NCBI GenBank assembly: GCA_046153015.1
Contig: JBJXGF010000005.1
Location: 1-21,089, forward strand
DNA from: JBJXGF01 sp046153015
GTDB lineage: Bacteria; Actinomycetota; Acidimicrobiia; Acidimicrobiales; CAIXPF01
Length of the DNA: 21,089 bases
Direction: 5' to 3'
Part shown: in pieces, positions 14,402 to 21,089 of the stretch
Position numbering within the stretch: the stretch's first letter is position 1
Layout: each line of letters starts with the position of its first letter
Translations under genes and position numbers: made by a program
The notes under the pieces: model-generated
The model's input: only the letters and a program-made list of their open reading frames with translations
Databases searched by the model: none
Told to the model about the DNA's origin: nothing

Positions 14402-15400
14402 TCAGACGTGTTCGGGGCCGGCGTGGGGCCGGTCCGTCGGGTCGAGGTGCATCGGGAAGAGGTGCTCGGCCATGAGGTGCTCGGGGAAGACGCGGTCGTC
14501 CACGCCCTCCTCGCCCTCCTTCAGGCCCTCGGCGCCGCCGATGATCTCCATGATCTCGGTGGTGATGGCGTCCTGGCGGGCGCGGTTCATCCGCCGGGTG
14601 AGCCGCGTCATCAGGTCGTCGGCGTTGTCGGTGGCCGCCTTCATCGCCCGCTGCCTGCTGGCGTGCTCGCTGGCCGAGGATTCCAGCATCGCCGAGAAGA
14701 GGCGGGCCTCGACATAGCGCGGGAGCAGATCGGAGAGCACGCCCTCGGGGGACGGCTCGAACTCGAAGGCGGCCATGGCCTCGGCCTCCCCGGCCGCGGC
14801 GATGGTCGCGGTGGACTGGAGCGGCAGGAAGTTGCGCACCGCCACCTTCTGCGAGCCGAGCGACACGAACTCGGTGTAGCAGAGCACCACCCGCTGCACG
14901 TGGCCGTCGGTGAACAGCGCCGCCACCGCGTCGGCCACCTCGCGGGCCTGCTCGTAGGTGGGCCGGTCCGACATGCCGATGTAGGCGTGGTCGATCCGGT
15001 AATTGCGGAAAGTGAAGTAGTCGCGCGCCTTGCGGCCGATGAGAACCAGCCGGTAGTCGCGGCCTTCGGTGCGGGCGGCCATGAGCTCGCGCTCGGCGGC
15101 GCGGATCACCGACGAGTTGTAGGCGCCGGCAAGGCCGCGGTCCGAGGTGATCACCACGAACGCCACCGCCTCGACCCGCTCGGCCTCCTTGAGCAGCGGA
15201 TGGTCGACGCTGGCGCCGCGGGCGGCGAGGTCCTCGATCACGCCGGTGATGTGCGCGGCGTAGGGCCGGGCCGCCTGCGCCCGCTGCTGGGCGCGGATCA
15301 CCCGGCTGGCGGCGATCAGCTCCATGGCGTGGGTGATCTTCTTGGTCGACTGCACGCTGCGGATGCGCCGCCGCAGCGTGCGCTCCTCACCGCCGGGCAC
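14402..15400 (-). CDS. atpG: ATP synthase F1 gamma subunit with an unusual C-terminal tail
   Basis: 332 residues. The N-terminal helix RRRIRSVQSTKKITHAMELIAASR and the C-terminal helix NADDLMTRLTRRMNRARQ...TEIMEIIGGAE are the two ends of the rotor coiled coil that turns inside alpha3beta3. The middle VVITSDRGLAGAYNSSV is also typical. Known gamma subunits end shortly after the IIGGAEAL-type sequence, but here about 41 residues follow (about 292-332), acidic then His-containing (PEHLMAEHLFPMHL, then PHAGPEHV), with five histidines. GTG 15400 directly abuts the atpA TAA stop with no gap, and I see no strong Shine-Dalgarno sequence, so coupling to atpA translation is likely. The tail's reality depends only on the frame, which stays open and in phase to TGA 14402. 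Confidence 0.95.
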   Translation of the reverse strand: MPGGEERTLRRRIRSVQSTKKITHAMELIAASRVIRAQQRAQAARPYAAHITGVIEDLAARGASVDHPLLKEAERVEAVAFVVITSDRGLAGAYNSSVIRAAERELMAARTEGRDYRLVLIGRKARDYFTFRNYRIDHAYIGMSDRPTYEQAREVADAVAALFTDGHVQRVVLCYTEFVSLGSQKVAVRNFLPLQSTATIAAAGEAEAMAAFEFEPSPEGVLSDLLPRYVEARLFSAMLESSASEHASRQRAMKAATDNADDLMTRLTRRMNRARQDAITTEIMEIIGGAEGLKEGEEGVDDRVFPEHLMAEHLFPMHLDPTDRPHAGPEHV

Positions 15401-17029
15401 TTACGAAGCCTCGGCGGGACGGGCGATGTCTTCCTCGGGCAGCGTGATGTCGGTGTCGACCAAGCTGGCGCTGCCCGCGGCCTGCGCCCGCGCCGCGGGC
15501 TCGGGCCCGCCGCCGGCGCCGCCCTGGAACTGCGCGGCGAAGGCCTTGACCGCCGCCTCGAACGCGCCGGCGTCGGGGATGTCGCCGCTGGCCTTGATCG
15601 CGTCGAGCACGTCGCCGTGGCGGGAGCGGAACCAGTCGAGCAGCTCGTTCTCGAAGCGGTGCACGTCGCTCACCGCCACCTCGTCGAGATAGCCGCGGGT
15701 GCCGGCGAAGATGACCACCACCTGCTCCTCGACCGGCATCGGCGAGTTGAGGCCCTGCTTGAGCAGCTCGGTCAGCCGGTAACCCCGCTCGAGCTGAGCC
15801 TGGGAGACCGCGTCGAGGTCGGAGCCGAACGCGGCGAAGGCCTGGAGCTCACGGAACTGCTGCAGATCGGACTTGAGCGTGCCGGTGGCGGTCTTCATCG
15901 CCTTGATCTGAGCGGCCGAGCCCACGCGGGACACCGAGATGCCCACGTCGACCGCGGGGCGCACACCCGACTTGAACAAGTCATCCTGCAGGTAGATCTG
16001 ACCGTCGGTGATCGAGATCACGTTGGTGGGGATGTAGGCCGACACGTCGCCCGCCTTGGTCTCGATCACCGGGAGCGCGGTGAGCGAGCCGGCGCCGCGC
16101 TCGTCGGAGAGCTTCGCGGCCCGTTCGAGCAGGCGGGAGTGGAGGTAGAACACGTCGCCCGGGTAGGCCTCGCGCCCCGGCGGGCGGCGCAGCAGCAGCG
16201 CCATCTGGCGGTAGGCCTCCGCCTGCTTGGACAGGTCGTCGTACACGGCGAGGGCGTGCTCGCCGTTGTCCATCCAGTGCTGACCCATCGCGCAGCCGGC
16301 GTAGGGGGCGAGGTACTTGAACGGGGCCTGGTACGACGCCGGCGCGGCGACGACGACCGTGTAGTCCATGGCGCCGTGCTCGCGCAGGGTCTCCACCGTC
16401 TGCGCCACGGTCGAGGCCTTCTGGCCGATGGCCACGTAGATGCAGCGCACCCCGAGGCCGCGCTGGTTGATGATCGAGTCGATTGCGATCGTCGTCTTGC
16501 CCGTCTTGCGGTCGCCGATGATCAGCTCGCGCTGGCCCCGCCCGATCGGGATCAGCGAATCGATCGCCTTGATGCCGGTCTGCATCGGCTGGTGCACCGG
16601 CTTGCGCCCGGTGATGCCGGGGGCCTGGATCTCCATGCGCCGGCTGACCACGTTGGCCAGCGGGCCGCGGCCGTCGATGGGCTGGCCGAGGGCATTGACC
16701 ACGCGGCCGAGCATGCCGTCGCCCACCGGCACCGAGAGGATGCCGCCGGTGGCCTTGACCAGCTGGCCCTCCTCGATCTCGTCGACCTCGCCGAGCACCA
16801 CGGCGCCGATCGACTCCTCGTCGAGGTTCAGGGCGAGGCCGACCGCTCCGCCCTCGAACTCGAGCAGCTCGTTGACCGCGGCGTTGGGCAGGCCCGACAC
16901 CCGGGCGATGCCGTCGCCGACCTCGATCACGCGGCCGACGGTGGTCTGCTCCAGGCTCGGGCGGTACTGGCCCAGCGTGTCGCGGATCGCCGAGAGAATG
17001 TCATCGGTGTTGAGCGTCAGCTCAGCCAT
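15401..17029 (-). CDS. atpA: ATP synthase F1 alpha subunit
   Basis: 542 residues. It has the non-catalytic nucleotide site: P-loop GDRKTGKT (172-179, where many species have GDRQTGKT), the stretch YVAIGQKASTVAQ, and GISVSRVGSAAQ, whose Arg corresponds to the arginine finger that completes the catalytic site of beta. The N-terminal segment ILSAIRDTLGQYRP is the helix that contacts the delta subunit. The C-terminus is longer than minimal, with a Gly/Ala-rich stretch (GGAGGGPEPAARAQAAG) and an acidic end (TDITLPEEDIARPAEAS). ATG 17029 has a GAGGA sequence about 11 nt upstream. It is separated from atpH by 105 nt, the largest gap inside the operon, part of which is a 12-nt tandem repeat. Confidence 0.98.
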   Translation of the reverse strand: MAELTLNTDDILSAIRDTLGQYRPSLEQTTVGRVIEVGDGIARVSGLPNAAVNELLEFEGGAVGLALNLDEESIGAVVLGEVDEIEEGQLVKATGGILSVPVGDGMLGRVVNALGQPIDGRGPLANVVSRRMEIQAPGITGRKPVHQPMQTGIKAIDSLIPIGRGQRELIIGDRKTGKTTIAIDSIINQRGLGVRCIYVAIGQKASTVAQTVETLREHGAMDYTVVVAAPASYQAPFKYLAPYAGCAMGQHWMDNGEHALAVYDDLSKQAEAYRQMALLLRRPPGREAYPGDVFYLHSRLLERAAKLSDERGAGSLTALPVIETKAGDVSAYIPTNVISITDGQIYLQDDLFKSGVRPAVDVGISVSRVGSAAQIKAMKTATGTLKSDLQQFRELQAFAAFGSDLDAVSQAQLERGYRLTELLKQGLNSPMPVEEQVVVIFAGTRGYLDEVAVSDVHRFENELLDWFRSRHGDVLDAIKASGDIPDAGAFEAAVKAFAAQFQGGAGGGPEPAARAQAAGSASLVDTDITLPEEDIARPAEAS

Positions 17030-17042
17030 GTGCTTGTTCGTC

Positions 17043-17078
17043 CTCGTCTACTGGCTCGTCTACTGGCTCGTGTACAGG
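17043..17078 (-). repeat. Three 12-nt tandem repeats in the atpH-atpA spacer
   Basis: On the plus strand CTCGTCTACTGG occurs twice (17043-17054, 17055-17066), followed by a variant CTCGTGTACAGG (17067-17078) and the start of a fourth (CTCG). In the mRNA this gives repeated GACGAG blocks just before the atpA ribosome-binding region. The repeats may alter spacing or offer several weak Shine-Dalgarno sites; alternatively this is simple slippage. Confidence 0.75.
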
Positions 17079-17134
17079 CTCGGTCGGGCGGGTCGTTGCG
17101 ACGTGGGCGGCGCGCGTCGACGCTGCGGCGGCGT

Positions 17135-17662
17135 TCACCCCAGCCGTTCTCGCAGCTTGACCAGCTTGGAGCGGACGGTGCCGTCGATCACGGTGTCGCC
17201 GATCTGGGTGATGAGCCCGCCGAGCACGGTCGGATCGAGGATGACCTTCACCTCGATCGCCTTGCCGGTGGCCTGGGAGAGGGCGACCGCCAGCCGCTTG
17301 CGCTGATCCTCGGTGAGATCCACCGCTGAGCGGACCTCGGCGACCTCCTGCTGGCGGCCCTGCGCCGACAGGTCGACGAAGGTCTTCACGATGGCCGGCA
17401 GGTCGCGGCCGCGCCCGGCGCCGACCACCATCGAGACCAGGCCCATGGTGGTGGGGGTGACCCGGCCCTCCAGCAGCCGCTCGATGATCTGCTGGCGAAC
17501 CACGGGGGGCGTGGTCAGGTCGGAGAGGGCGACCCGCAGCTCGTCGTTGCCCTCGAAGATCCGCGCCAGGCGGAACAGCTCGTCTTCGACCTCGGCCAGA
17601 TCGCCCTCGGCCCGGGCCACGTCGAGCATGGCCTGGGCGTAGGTGTCGGTGCGGTCCGCCAT
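17135..17662 (-). CDS. atpH: ATP synthase F1 delta subunit (OSCP type)
   Basis: 175 residues, normal length for a free-standing delta. The N-terminal helical domain (TYAQAMLDVARAEGDLAEVEDELFRL, DLTTPPVVRQQIIERLL) binds the top of alpha. The C-terminal part has QEVAEVRSAVDLTEDQRKRLAVALSQATGKAIEVKVILDPTVLGGL, typical of the region that binds the b stalk. ATG 17662 is preferred over TTG 17668, with GAGG about 10 nt upstream. It lies 34 nt after atpF. Unlike mycobacteria, where b and delta are fused in one gene, here they are separate. It forms the outer stalk that holds alpha3beta3 still. Confidence 0.95.
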   Translation of the reverse strand: MADRTDTYAQAMLDVARAEGDLAEVEDELFRLARIFEGNDELRVALSDLTTPPVVRQQIIERLLEGRVTPTTMGLVSMVVGAGRGRDLPAIVKTFVDLSAQGRQQEVAEVRSAVDLTEDQRKRLAVALSQATGKAIEVKVILDPTVLGGLITQIGDTVIDGTVRSKLVKLRERLG

Positions 17663-17696
17663 CTGCAAATCGCCTCGCGTTCTCGGTCCTCGACGG

Positions 17697-18392
17697 TCAG
17701 CGGCTCGCGCCGACCGTGTTGATGTAGTTCTCGATCAGCTGCGCCTGGGTGCTGGCGTCGAGGTTGCGCTCGACGACGAGCTCTGCGGCGCCGAGGGCGA
17801 GGGCGGCGACCTCGCCGCGCACGTCGGCCAGGGCCTGCGCCTTGGAGGCCTCCACGTCGGCCGCGGCGCGCTGGCGCAGCTCGGCGATGTCGACCTCGGC
17901 CCGGCGTTGCAGATCGGCCTTCAGCGAGTCGGCCGTCTGGCGGGCGTCGTCGATGATGCGCTGGGCCTCGGCGCGGGCGTCGGCCAGGCGGGCGTTGTAC
18001 TGCGCCTGCACCTGCTCGGCCTCGACCCGGGCCTGCTCGGCGGCGAGCAGGTCGTTGCGGATCTTGTCCGACCGGGCCTGCATGCCCTTCTTGATCGGCG
18101 GCAGCGCGACCTTCCACATGGCGCCCAGCAGGATGAGGAACGCGAGCCCGCCCCAGATGATCTCGTTCACCGGCGGCAGGATCGGGTTGGGGGACTTGCG
18201 GCAGTCCTCGAGCGCGGTCTCGGCCCGATCGGCCCGCTGCTCCTCGGTGAGGGCCGCGTTCTCCTCGAGCTCGTGCACCTTCTCGAGCACGCAGCCGCCT
18301 ACCGACTCTCCCGCCGCGCCGGCCGCCTGGGGCAGCCCGACAACCAGCGAGGAGCTCAGCGCGACAGCGCCGGCAATCGTGCGAATGCGCAT
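17697..18392 (-). CDS. atpF: ATP synthase Fo b subunit with an N-terminal signal-like extension
   Basis: 231 residues. The conserved part starts near residue 68: PNPILPPVNEIIWGGLAF leads into one transmembrane helix (about 77-95, LAFLILLGAMW), then VALPPIKKGMQARSDKIRNDLLAAEQARVEAE and a long charged helix to the end, the peripheral stalk. Ahead of it is an extra segment of about 67 residues: a hydrophobic signal-peptide-like stretch (RIRTIAGAVALSSSLVVGL, AxA at 24-26), then an acidic segment with Cys34 and Cys64. The extension should lie outside the membrane and may be cleaved. ATG 18392 has AAGGAA 11 nt upstream. No internal start with a good ribosome-binding site was seen that would remove the extension. 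It follows atpE by 16 nt. Confidence 0.93.
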   Translation of the reverse strand: MRIRTIAGAVALSSSLVVGLPQAAGAAGESVGGCVLEKVHELEENAALTEEQRADRAETALEDCRKSPNPILPPVNEIIWGGLAFLILLGAMWKVALPPIKKGMQARSDKIRNDLLAAEQARVEAEQVQAQYNARLADARAEAQRIIDDARQTADSLKADLQRRAEVDIAELRQRAAADVEASKAQALADVRGEVAALALGAAELVVERNLDASTQAQLIENYINTVGASR

Positions 18393-18408
18393 ATGGCGGA
18401 CGGTTCCT

Positions 18409-18684
18409 TTACGCGAAGTTGAGGAGGATGAACACCACGAAGCCGATGAGCGCGAGCGCCTCGGTGAACGCGATGCCGAGGAACATGGTGGTGCGCACCA
18501 TGCCGGCCGATTCGGGTTGGCGAGCCATGGCGGTGATGGCGTTGCCGACGACGATGCCGATGCCGACGCCCGGGCCCACTGCAGCCATGCCGTAGCCGAT
18601 GCCGGCGCCGATGGCCTTGAGGCCGGCCTCCATGTCGCCGGTCGTGCCCTCGGCCGCCTGTGCCACAAGTGCGAGGATGCTCAC
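18409..18684 (-). CDS. atpE: ATP synthase Fo c subunit (proteolipid ring)
   Basis: 91 residues, two transmembrane helices. Helix 1 carries the glycine repeat VGPGVGIGIVVGNA for tight ring packing; the polar loop is ARQPE (54-58). Helix 2 FLGIAFTEALALIGFVVFIL contains the ion-carrying Glu75. I see no Gln in helix 1 at the place used by sodium-specific rings, so proton coupling is expected. About 20 residues precede the first helix (SILALVAQAAEGTTGD), somewhat more than in minimal c subunits. GTG 18684 has AGGAG 8 nt upstream and lies 11 nt after the atpB stop; the long open frame reading further upstream is a shadow of atpB. The ring turns as protons pass between it and subunit a. Confidence 0.95.
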   Translation of the reverse strand: MSILALVAQAAEGTTGDMEAGLKAIGAGIGYGMAAVGPGVGIGIVVGNAITAMARQPESAGMVRTTMFLGIAFTEALALIGFVVFILLNFA

Positions 18685-18695
18685 CCTGATGTCTC

Positions 18696-19457
18696 CTAGT
18701 GCTCGGGATGGATGGCGCCGCCGATGTAGACGGCGGTGAGGATCGAGAAGATGAAGGCCTGCAGGAACCCGACCAGGATCTCGAAGGCCAGCAAGCCCAC
18801 CAGCACGATGAAGGGCAGCGGCGAGATCGCGACGAGCACGTTCCCCGAGGTGATCAGCGTGTGGGTGAGCACCGCGAAGGTCACGAGCAGCAGGTGGCCG
18901 GCCATCATGTTGGCGAAGAGCCGCACGGCCAGGGAGAACGGCCGGACCACGAACGTGGAGACCAGCTCGATGATGGCGACGAGAGGCTTGAGCGCGCCGG
19001 GCACCCCAGGGGGGAACAGCGTGTTGGTGAGGTAGCGGATGCCTTGATGCTTGAAGCCGAGGAAGTTGTAGATCAGCCACACCAGGATCGCCATGAAGGC
19101 GGGCATGGCCATACGAGCGTTCGCCGGGAACTGGATGAAGGGGATGATCTCGGTGATGTTCGAGAAGAACACGAAGAAGAAGATCGTGGCCAGGAAGGGC
19201 AGGAAGTGCATGCCCGAGGGGCCGATCGTCTGCATGATGATCGAGTTCTCGACGAAGCCGACCGCCGATTCCATGAGGTTCTGCACGCCGGTGGGGACCA
19301 GTTGGCGCTTTGAGCCGGCGATGGCGAAGAGCACGATCGTGGTGATGACGGCGAAGAAGTAGATCAGCACCGGCTTGTTGATGCCGGCGACGATGGTCGG
19401 CCAATCGAGCAGGTGGCCGACCGGGGGGAACTCCAGCGCGGCGAGCAGGGACGCCAT
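18696..19457 (-). CDS. atpB: ATP synthase Fo a subunit
   Basis: 253 residues with five or six hydrophobic helices. The functional signature is VRPFSLAVRLFANMMAGH (171-188), where Arg179 is the essential arginine that faces the c-ring carboxylate. The last helix LVGFLQAFIFSILTAVYIGGAIH supplies the conserved Gln-containing half-channel. The N-terminus (LEFPPVGHLLDWP) is polar and short. ATG 19457 overlaps the stop of the AtpI-like gene by one base (TGATG) and has AAGGAG 9 nt upstream inside that gene, showing translational coupling. The protein forms the two proton half-channels in the membrane next to the c-ring. Confidence 0.97.
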   Translation of the reverse strand: MASLLAALEFPPVGHLLDWPTIVAGINKPVLIYFFAVITTIVLFAIAGSKRQLVPTGVQNLMESAVGFVENSIIMQTIGPSGMHFLPFLATIFFFVFFSNITEIIPFIQFPANARMAMPAFMAILVWLIYNFLGFKHQGIRYLTNTLFPPGVPGALKPLVAIIELVSTFVVRPFSLAVRLFANMMAGHLLLVTFAVLTHTLITSGNVLVAISPLPFIVLVGLLAFEILVGFLQAFIFSILTAVYIGGAIHPEH

Positions 19458-19942
19458 CAGTTGCTGCTCCTTGCGGGGTCAGAGGGTGCGGGGCTGGCAG
19501 ACGCAGGGCGCCGGGGCGGGGGCTTGAGGCCCGGGAAGGCGAGCGAGGCGGACACGTACCGCGTCTCCCACACCAGCAGGCCCAGATGAAACACGATCAG
19601 CGTGAAGCCGAGCGGGATCGGTTCGAACCACTCGGCGCGGGCGACCAGCAGCACGGCGCCCATGAGCAGCGCGAGACGCAGGACATAGCCGCCCAGCACC
19701 CCCACCAGCAAGGCGGGCAGGGAGATCCGCACCGCGCGGGTCATGATCGCCGCGGCGAGCAGGAAATTGGCGGCCACCAGCGCGAGGGCGAACCCGGCGG
19801 ACAGCGCCCCGCCGCCCCGCCAGCCGGCGAAGCCGGCGAGCACGGCGAGCGGCGCGAACGGAGCGCCGCGGCGCACGATGTCCCGCGCGATGGCGAGCTC
19901 CGGGGCGGAGGCGGACGCGCTGGACCCGGCGGCGGCGCTCAT
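19457..19942 (-). CDS. atpI: AtpI-like membrane protein upstream of atpB
   Basis: 161 residues with four predicted membrane segments (about 27-43, 47-67, 76-102, 108-126), a Ser/Ala-rich N-terminus and a Pro-rich cytoplasmic-looking tail (PPPRRPASASPAPSDPA). Position, size and topology fit the ATP_synt_I family; actinobacteria, including mycobacteria, carry a membrane protein of about this length ahead of atpB. In other bacteria AtpI helps assemble the c-ring, so a similar role is inferred. Sequence conservation in the family is weak, so the call rests largely on context. ATG 19942 overlaps the preceding stop as ATGA, and its own stop overlaps atpB as TGATG, so it is coupled on both sides. 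Confidence 0.75.
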   Translation of the reverse strand: MSAAAGSSASASAPELAIARDIVRRGAPFAPLAVLAGFAGWRGGGALSAGFALALVAANFLLAAAIMTRAVRISLPALLVGVLGGYVLRLALLMGAVLLVARAEWFEPIPLGFTLIVFHLGLLVWETRYVSASLAFPGLKPPPRRPASASPAPSDPARSSN

Positions 19943-20199
19943 CGCCCCACCTCGCGCCGGGTGGGCAGCTTGCGCTCCTGCGCCTCCATCTCGGACGTGT
20001 ACAGCCGGAACAGCTTCCACATCATGTACGACACGACCGTGAGCGAGAACACGAGCGTGAACAGCGGCACGACGCCGAGCCAGCGGTCGAGCAACCAGCC
20101 GAGGAACCCGAAGATGGCGGGCGTGACGGCGAACTCGAACGCGCGGCTGAGCGCCTCTCCGAATCCGTTGTTGAGTTCGCGGCGATCGATGTTGTTCAC
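19939..20199 (-). CDS. atpZ: AtpZ/AtpI-family small membrane protein, first gene of the operon
   Basis: 86 residues with two membrane helices (about 23-40 and 44-63). The segment FGFLGWLLDRWLGVVPLFTL matches the family pattern G...LD...G..P.FT, with an Asp at the end of helix 1 (Asp38) and a Pro starting helix 2. Proteins of this group are encoded at the head of atp operons and have been linked to magnesium/calcium transport or to ATP synthase assembly; the role here is inferred. GTG 20199 gives the normal length but has no obvious Shine-Dalgarno sequence. The frame stays open up to TTG 20340, but that is upstream of where the family starts and just 8 nt from the predicted promoter. The stop overlaps the next ATG (ATGA). 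Confidence 0.72.
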   Translation of the reverse strand: MNNIDRRELNNGFGEALSRAFEFAVTPAIFGFLGWLLDRWLGVVPLFTLVFSLTVVSYMMWKLFRLYTSEMEAQERKLPTRREVGR

Positions 20200-20338
20200 G
20201 GGTGTGCGGGTGACAAGGGCGGACCGGCCGCTCGGCCGGGCCGGCTCATGCTGATCGTCGCCGGCCGGCGCCGCGGAAGCGACGACCTCGTGGGTAATGG
20301 CCCGGCGTCTGTGGTGAGGCGCTTGTGAAACGGGTCGC

Positions 20339-20367
20339 AATGTAGGCGATCACCTAAGGCGCCGCAA
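20339..20367 (-). promoter_or_regulatory. Predicted sigma70-type promoter of the ATP synthase operon
   Basis: On the minus strand TTGCGG (20367-20362) and TACATT (20344-20339) are separated by exactly 17 nt. Transcription would start near 20332, giving a leader of about 130 nt before the first GTG. The position is right for an operon promoter behind the phosphatase terminator. Confidence 0.55.
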
Positions 20368-20390
20368 ATTGGCGATGCCCTGGTCAGGGG

Positions 20391-20459
20391 AAAATCCTCG
20401 CCCCGATGGGGGGCGTCGCGCGTCTGCGTCGGACGCCGCGCCAGCCCGCTGGCGCGGCG
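20391..20459 (-). terminator. Two hairpins ending the phosphatase transcript
   Basis: The first, ten bases after the stop, is a perfect 11-bp stem: CGCCGCGCCAG (20434-20444) with CTGGCGCGGCG (20449-20459), loop CCCG. The second is CGCCCC (20399-20404) with GGGGCG (20410-20415); on the minus strand it is followed four bases later by TTTT (20394-20391), as in an intrinsic terminator. Together they insulate the ATP synthase promoter just downstream. Confidence 0.6.
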
Positions 20460-20469
20460 AACGGCCTGC

Positions 20470-21089
20470 TCAGGCGCCTGCGCCGGCGGGGACGGCGCCG
20501 GCGGGCCTGCCGGGCAGCCGGCGGACGGGGCGGAGCCCGCCGAGCGCGAGGATCGTGGGGGGCAGGTCGAGGAGGGCTCGGGGCTCGGCCGGGCCGGGTC
20601 GGCAGCCCGGCGCGACGAGCGCCATGAACCCGGCCGGGTCGTGCTCGCCGGTGCGCAGGAACGGGACCGGGCCGATGCGGCCGAGGTCGGGATGCTCGAG
20701 CGTGTCGATCGGAGCGGCGAAGACCACCACCAGATCGGCGGGCGGACCGGGGGCGAACGGATCGACGCGCACGCGGACGAGCTCCTCGACGGCGCGGCGG
20801 CCGGTGCGGGCGTCGCGGCAGGCGCCGAGCAGCGCTTCGAGGCGGTCGAGCTCGTGGGCGAAGCGCTCGGGCCTCACCTGACCGCAGCGTTCGCGCCCGG
20901 CCACGTTCACTCGCAGGTGGGCGTCGCTGTAGGTGGCCAGCGCGAACGCCCGCATGGCGGGCCACCACCGCCGGTACAGGCTCGCGCCCTGCCCCTCGAC
21001 CGGGCGGGGGAAGCCCCCCTCGGCCTGGCCGGCGGCCACGGCGGCGGCCCACACGTCGACCGGCGGGCCGCTGCGGCGCCGCCGCCGGG
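20470..21089 (-). CDS. Alkaline-phosphatase-superfamily phosphodiesterase/phosphatase, C-terminal part (5' end beyond window)
   Basis: About 206 residues of an open frame that continues past the right edge. The order YSDAHLRVNVAGRERCGQV, EELVRVRVDPF, PADLVVVFAAP, GRIGPVPFLRTGEHDPAGFM, and LLDLPPTILALGG fits the C-terminal half of type I phosphodiesterase/nucleotide pyrophosphatase-like proteins. The His in TGEHDPAGF is at the position of a conserved metal ligand. The N-terminal half with the nucleophile and other metal ligands is outside the window, so activity cannot be judged. A GTG at 21054 is only an internal start: coding-like sequence and homology extend upstream. It ends in a Pro/Ala/Gly-rich tail and is followed by terminator-like hairpins. 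Confidence 0.75.
   Translation of the reverse strand, partial: RRRRRSGPPVDVWAAAVAAGQAEGGFPRPVEGQGASLYRRWWPAMRAFALATYSDAHLRVNVAGRERCGQVRPERFAHELDRLEALLGACRDARTGRRAVEELVRVRVDPFAPGPPADLVVVFAAPIDTLEHPDLGRIGPVPFLRTGEHDPAGFMALVAPGCRPGPAEPRALLDLPPTILALGGLRPVRRLPGRPAGAVPAGAGA

Noticed and set aside
9899..17329. A plus-strand open frame of about 2476 codons antisense to the regulator and most of the ATP synthase operon
   Set aside because: It mirrors conserved genes on the other strand and is rich in His, Arg, Gly, Val and Asp, as expected when G/C-ending codons are read in antisense. It has no recognisable domain and no separate evidence for translation.
18409..19404. A 331-codon minus frame covering atpE and reading into atpB
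   Set aside because: Only the last 91 codons are atpE; the upstream part is an Arg/His-rich shadow of atpB in another frame.

Overview
The window is very GC-rich, with G/C-ending codons, GTG and TTG starts and many tightly packed or overlapping genes. The complete ATP synthase operon has actinobacterial features: separate b and delta genes and a small membrane protein ahead of atpB. I infer an actinobacterium, possibly of the Acidimicrobiia type. The class-level guess comes from general resemblance and was not tested.

Layout. 1-718 (minus): most of a peptidoglycan amidase with a C-terminal peptidoglycan-binding domain, cut by the left edge and easy to miss because it has no stop inside the window. 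864-3180 (minus): three tandem paralogous short-chain dehydrogenases (SDRs). Three copies of a palindromic element of about 76 nt lie after, within and before this cluster, two of them bounded by perfect 12-13 nt direct repeats. 3449-4579 (plus): a family 4 glycosyltransferase, convergent with an SGNH-hydrolase lipoprotein (4586-5347, minus). 5460-7849: two SAM-dependent methyltransferases (minus) on either side of a tiny secreted two-cysteine protein (plus). 8017-9880 (plus): an OsmC-like protein coupled to a flavin-dependent monooxygenase. 9791-12409 (minus): a large winged-helix/STAND/TPR regulator whose 3' end overlaps the monooxygenase gene by 90 nt.

12518-20199 (minus) is the F1Fo ATP synthase operon, transcribed as AtpZ-like, AtpI-like, atpB, atpE, atpF, atpH, atpA, atpG, atpD, atpC. 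The first three genes are linked by stop/start overlaps (ATGA, TGATG). A good sigma70-type promoter (TTGCGG, 17 nt, TACATT) lies about 130 nt ahead of it. Upstream of that, 20470-21089 holds the C-terminal part of an alkaline-phosphatase-superfamily protein, cut by the right edge, with terminator-like hairpins behind it.

The most unusual items are the palindromic element at the SDR junctions (flanking duplications, a compensatory stem change and an exact 75-nt difference between two paralogous junctions), an ATP synthase b subunit preceded by a signal-peptide-like segment and a two-cysteine segment, and a His-containing C-terminal tail on the gamma subunit. I saw no rRNA, tRNA, CRISPR array, phage genes or transposase gene.
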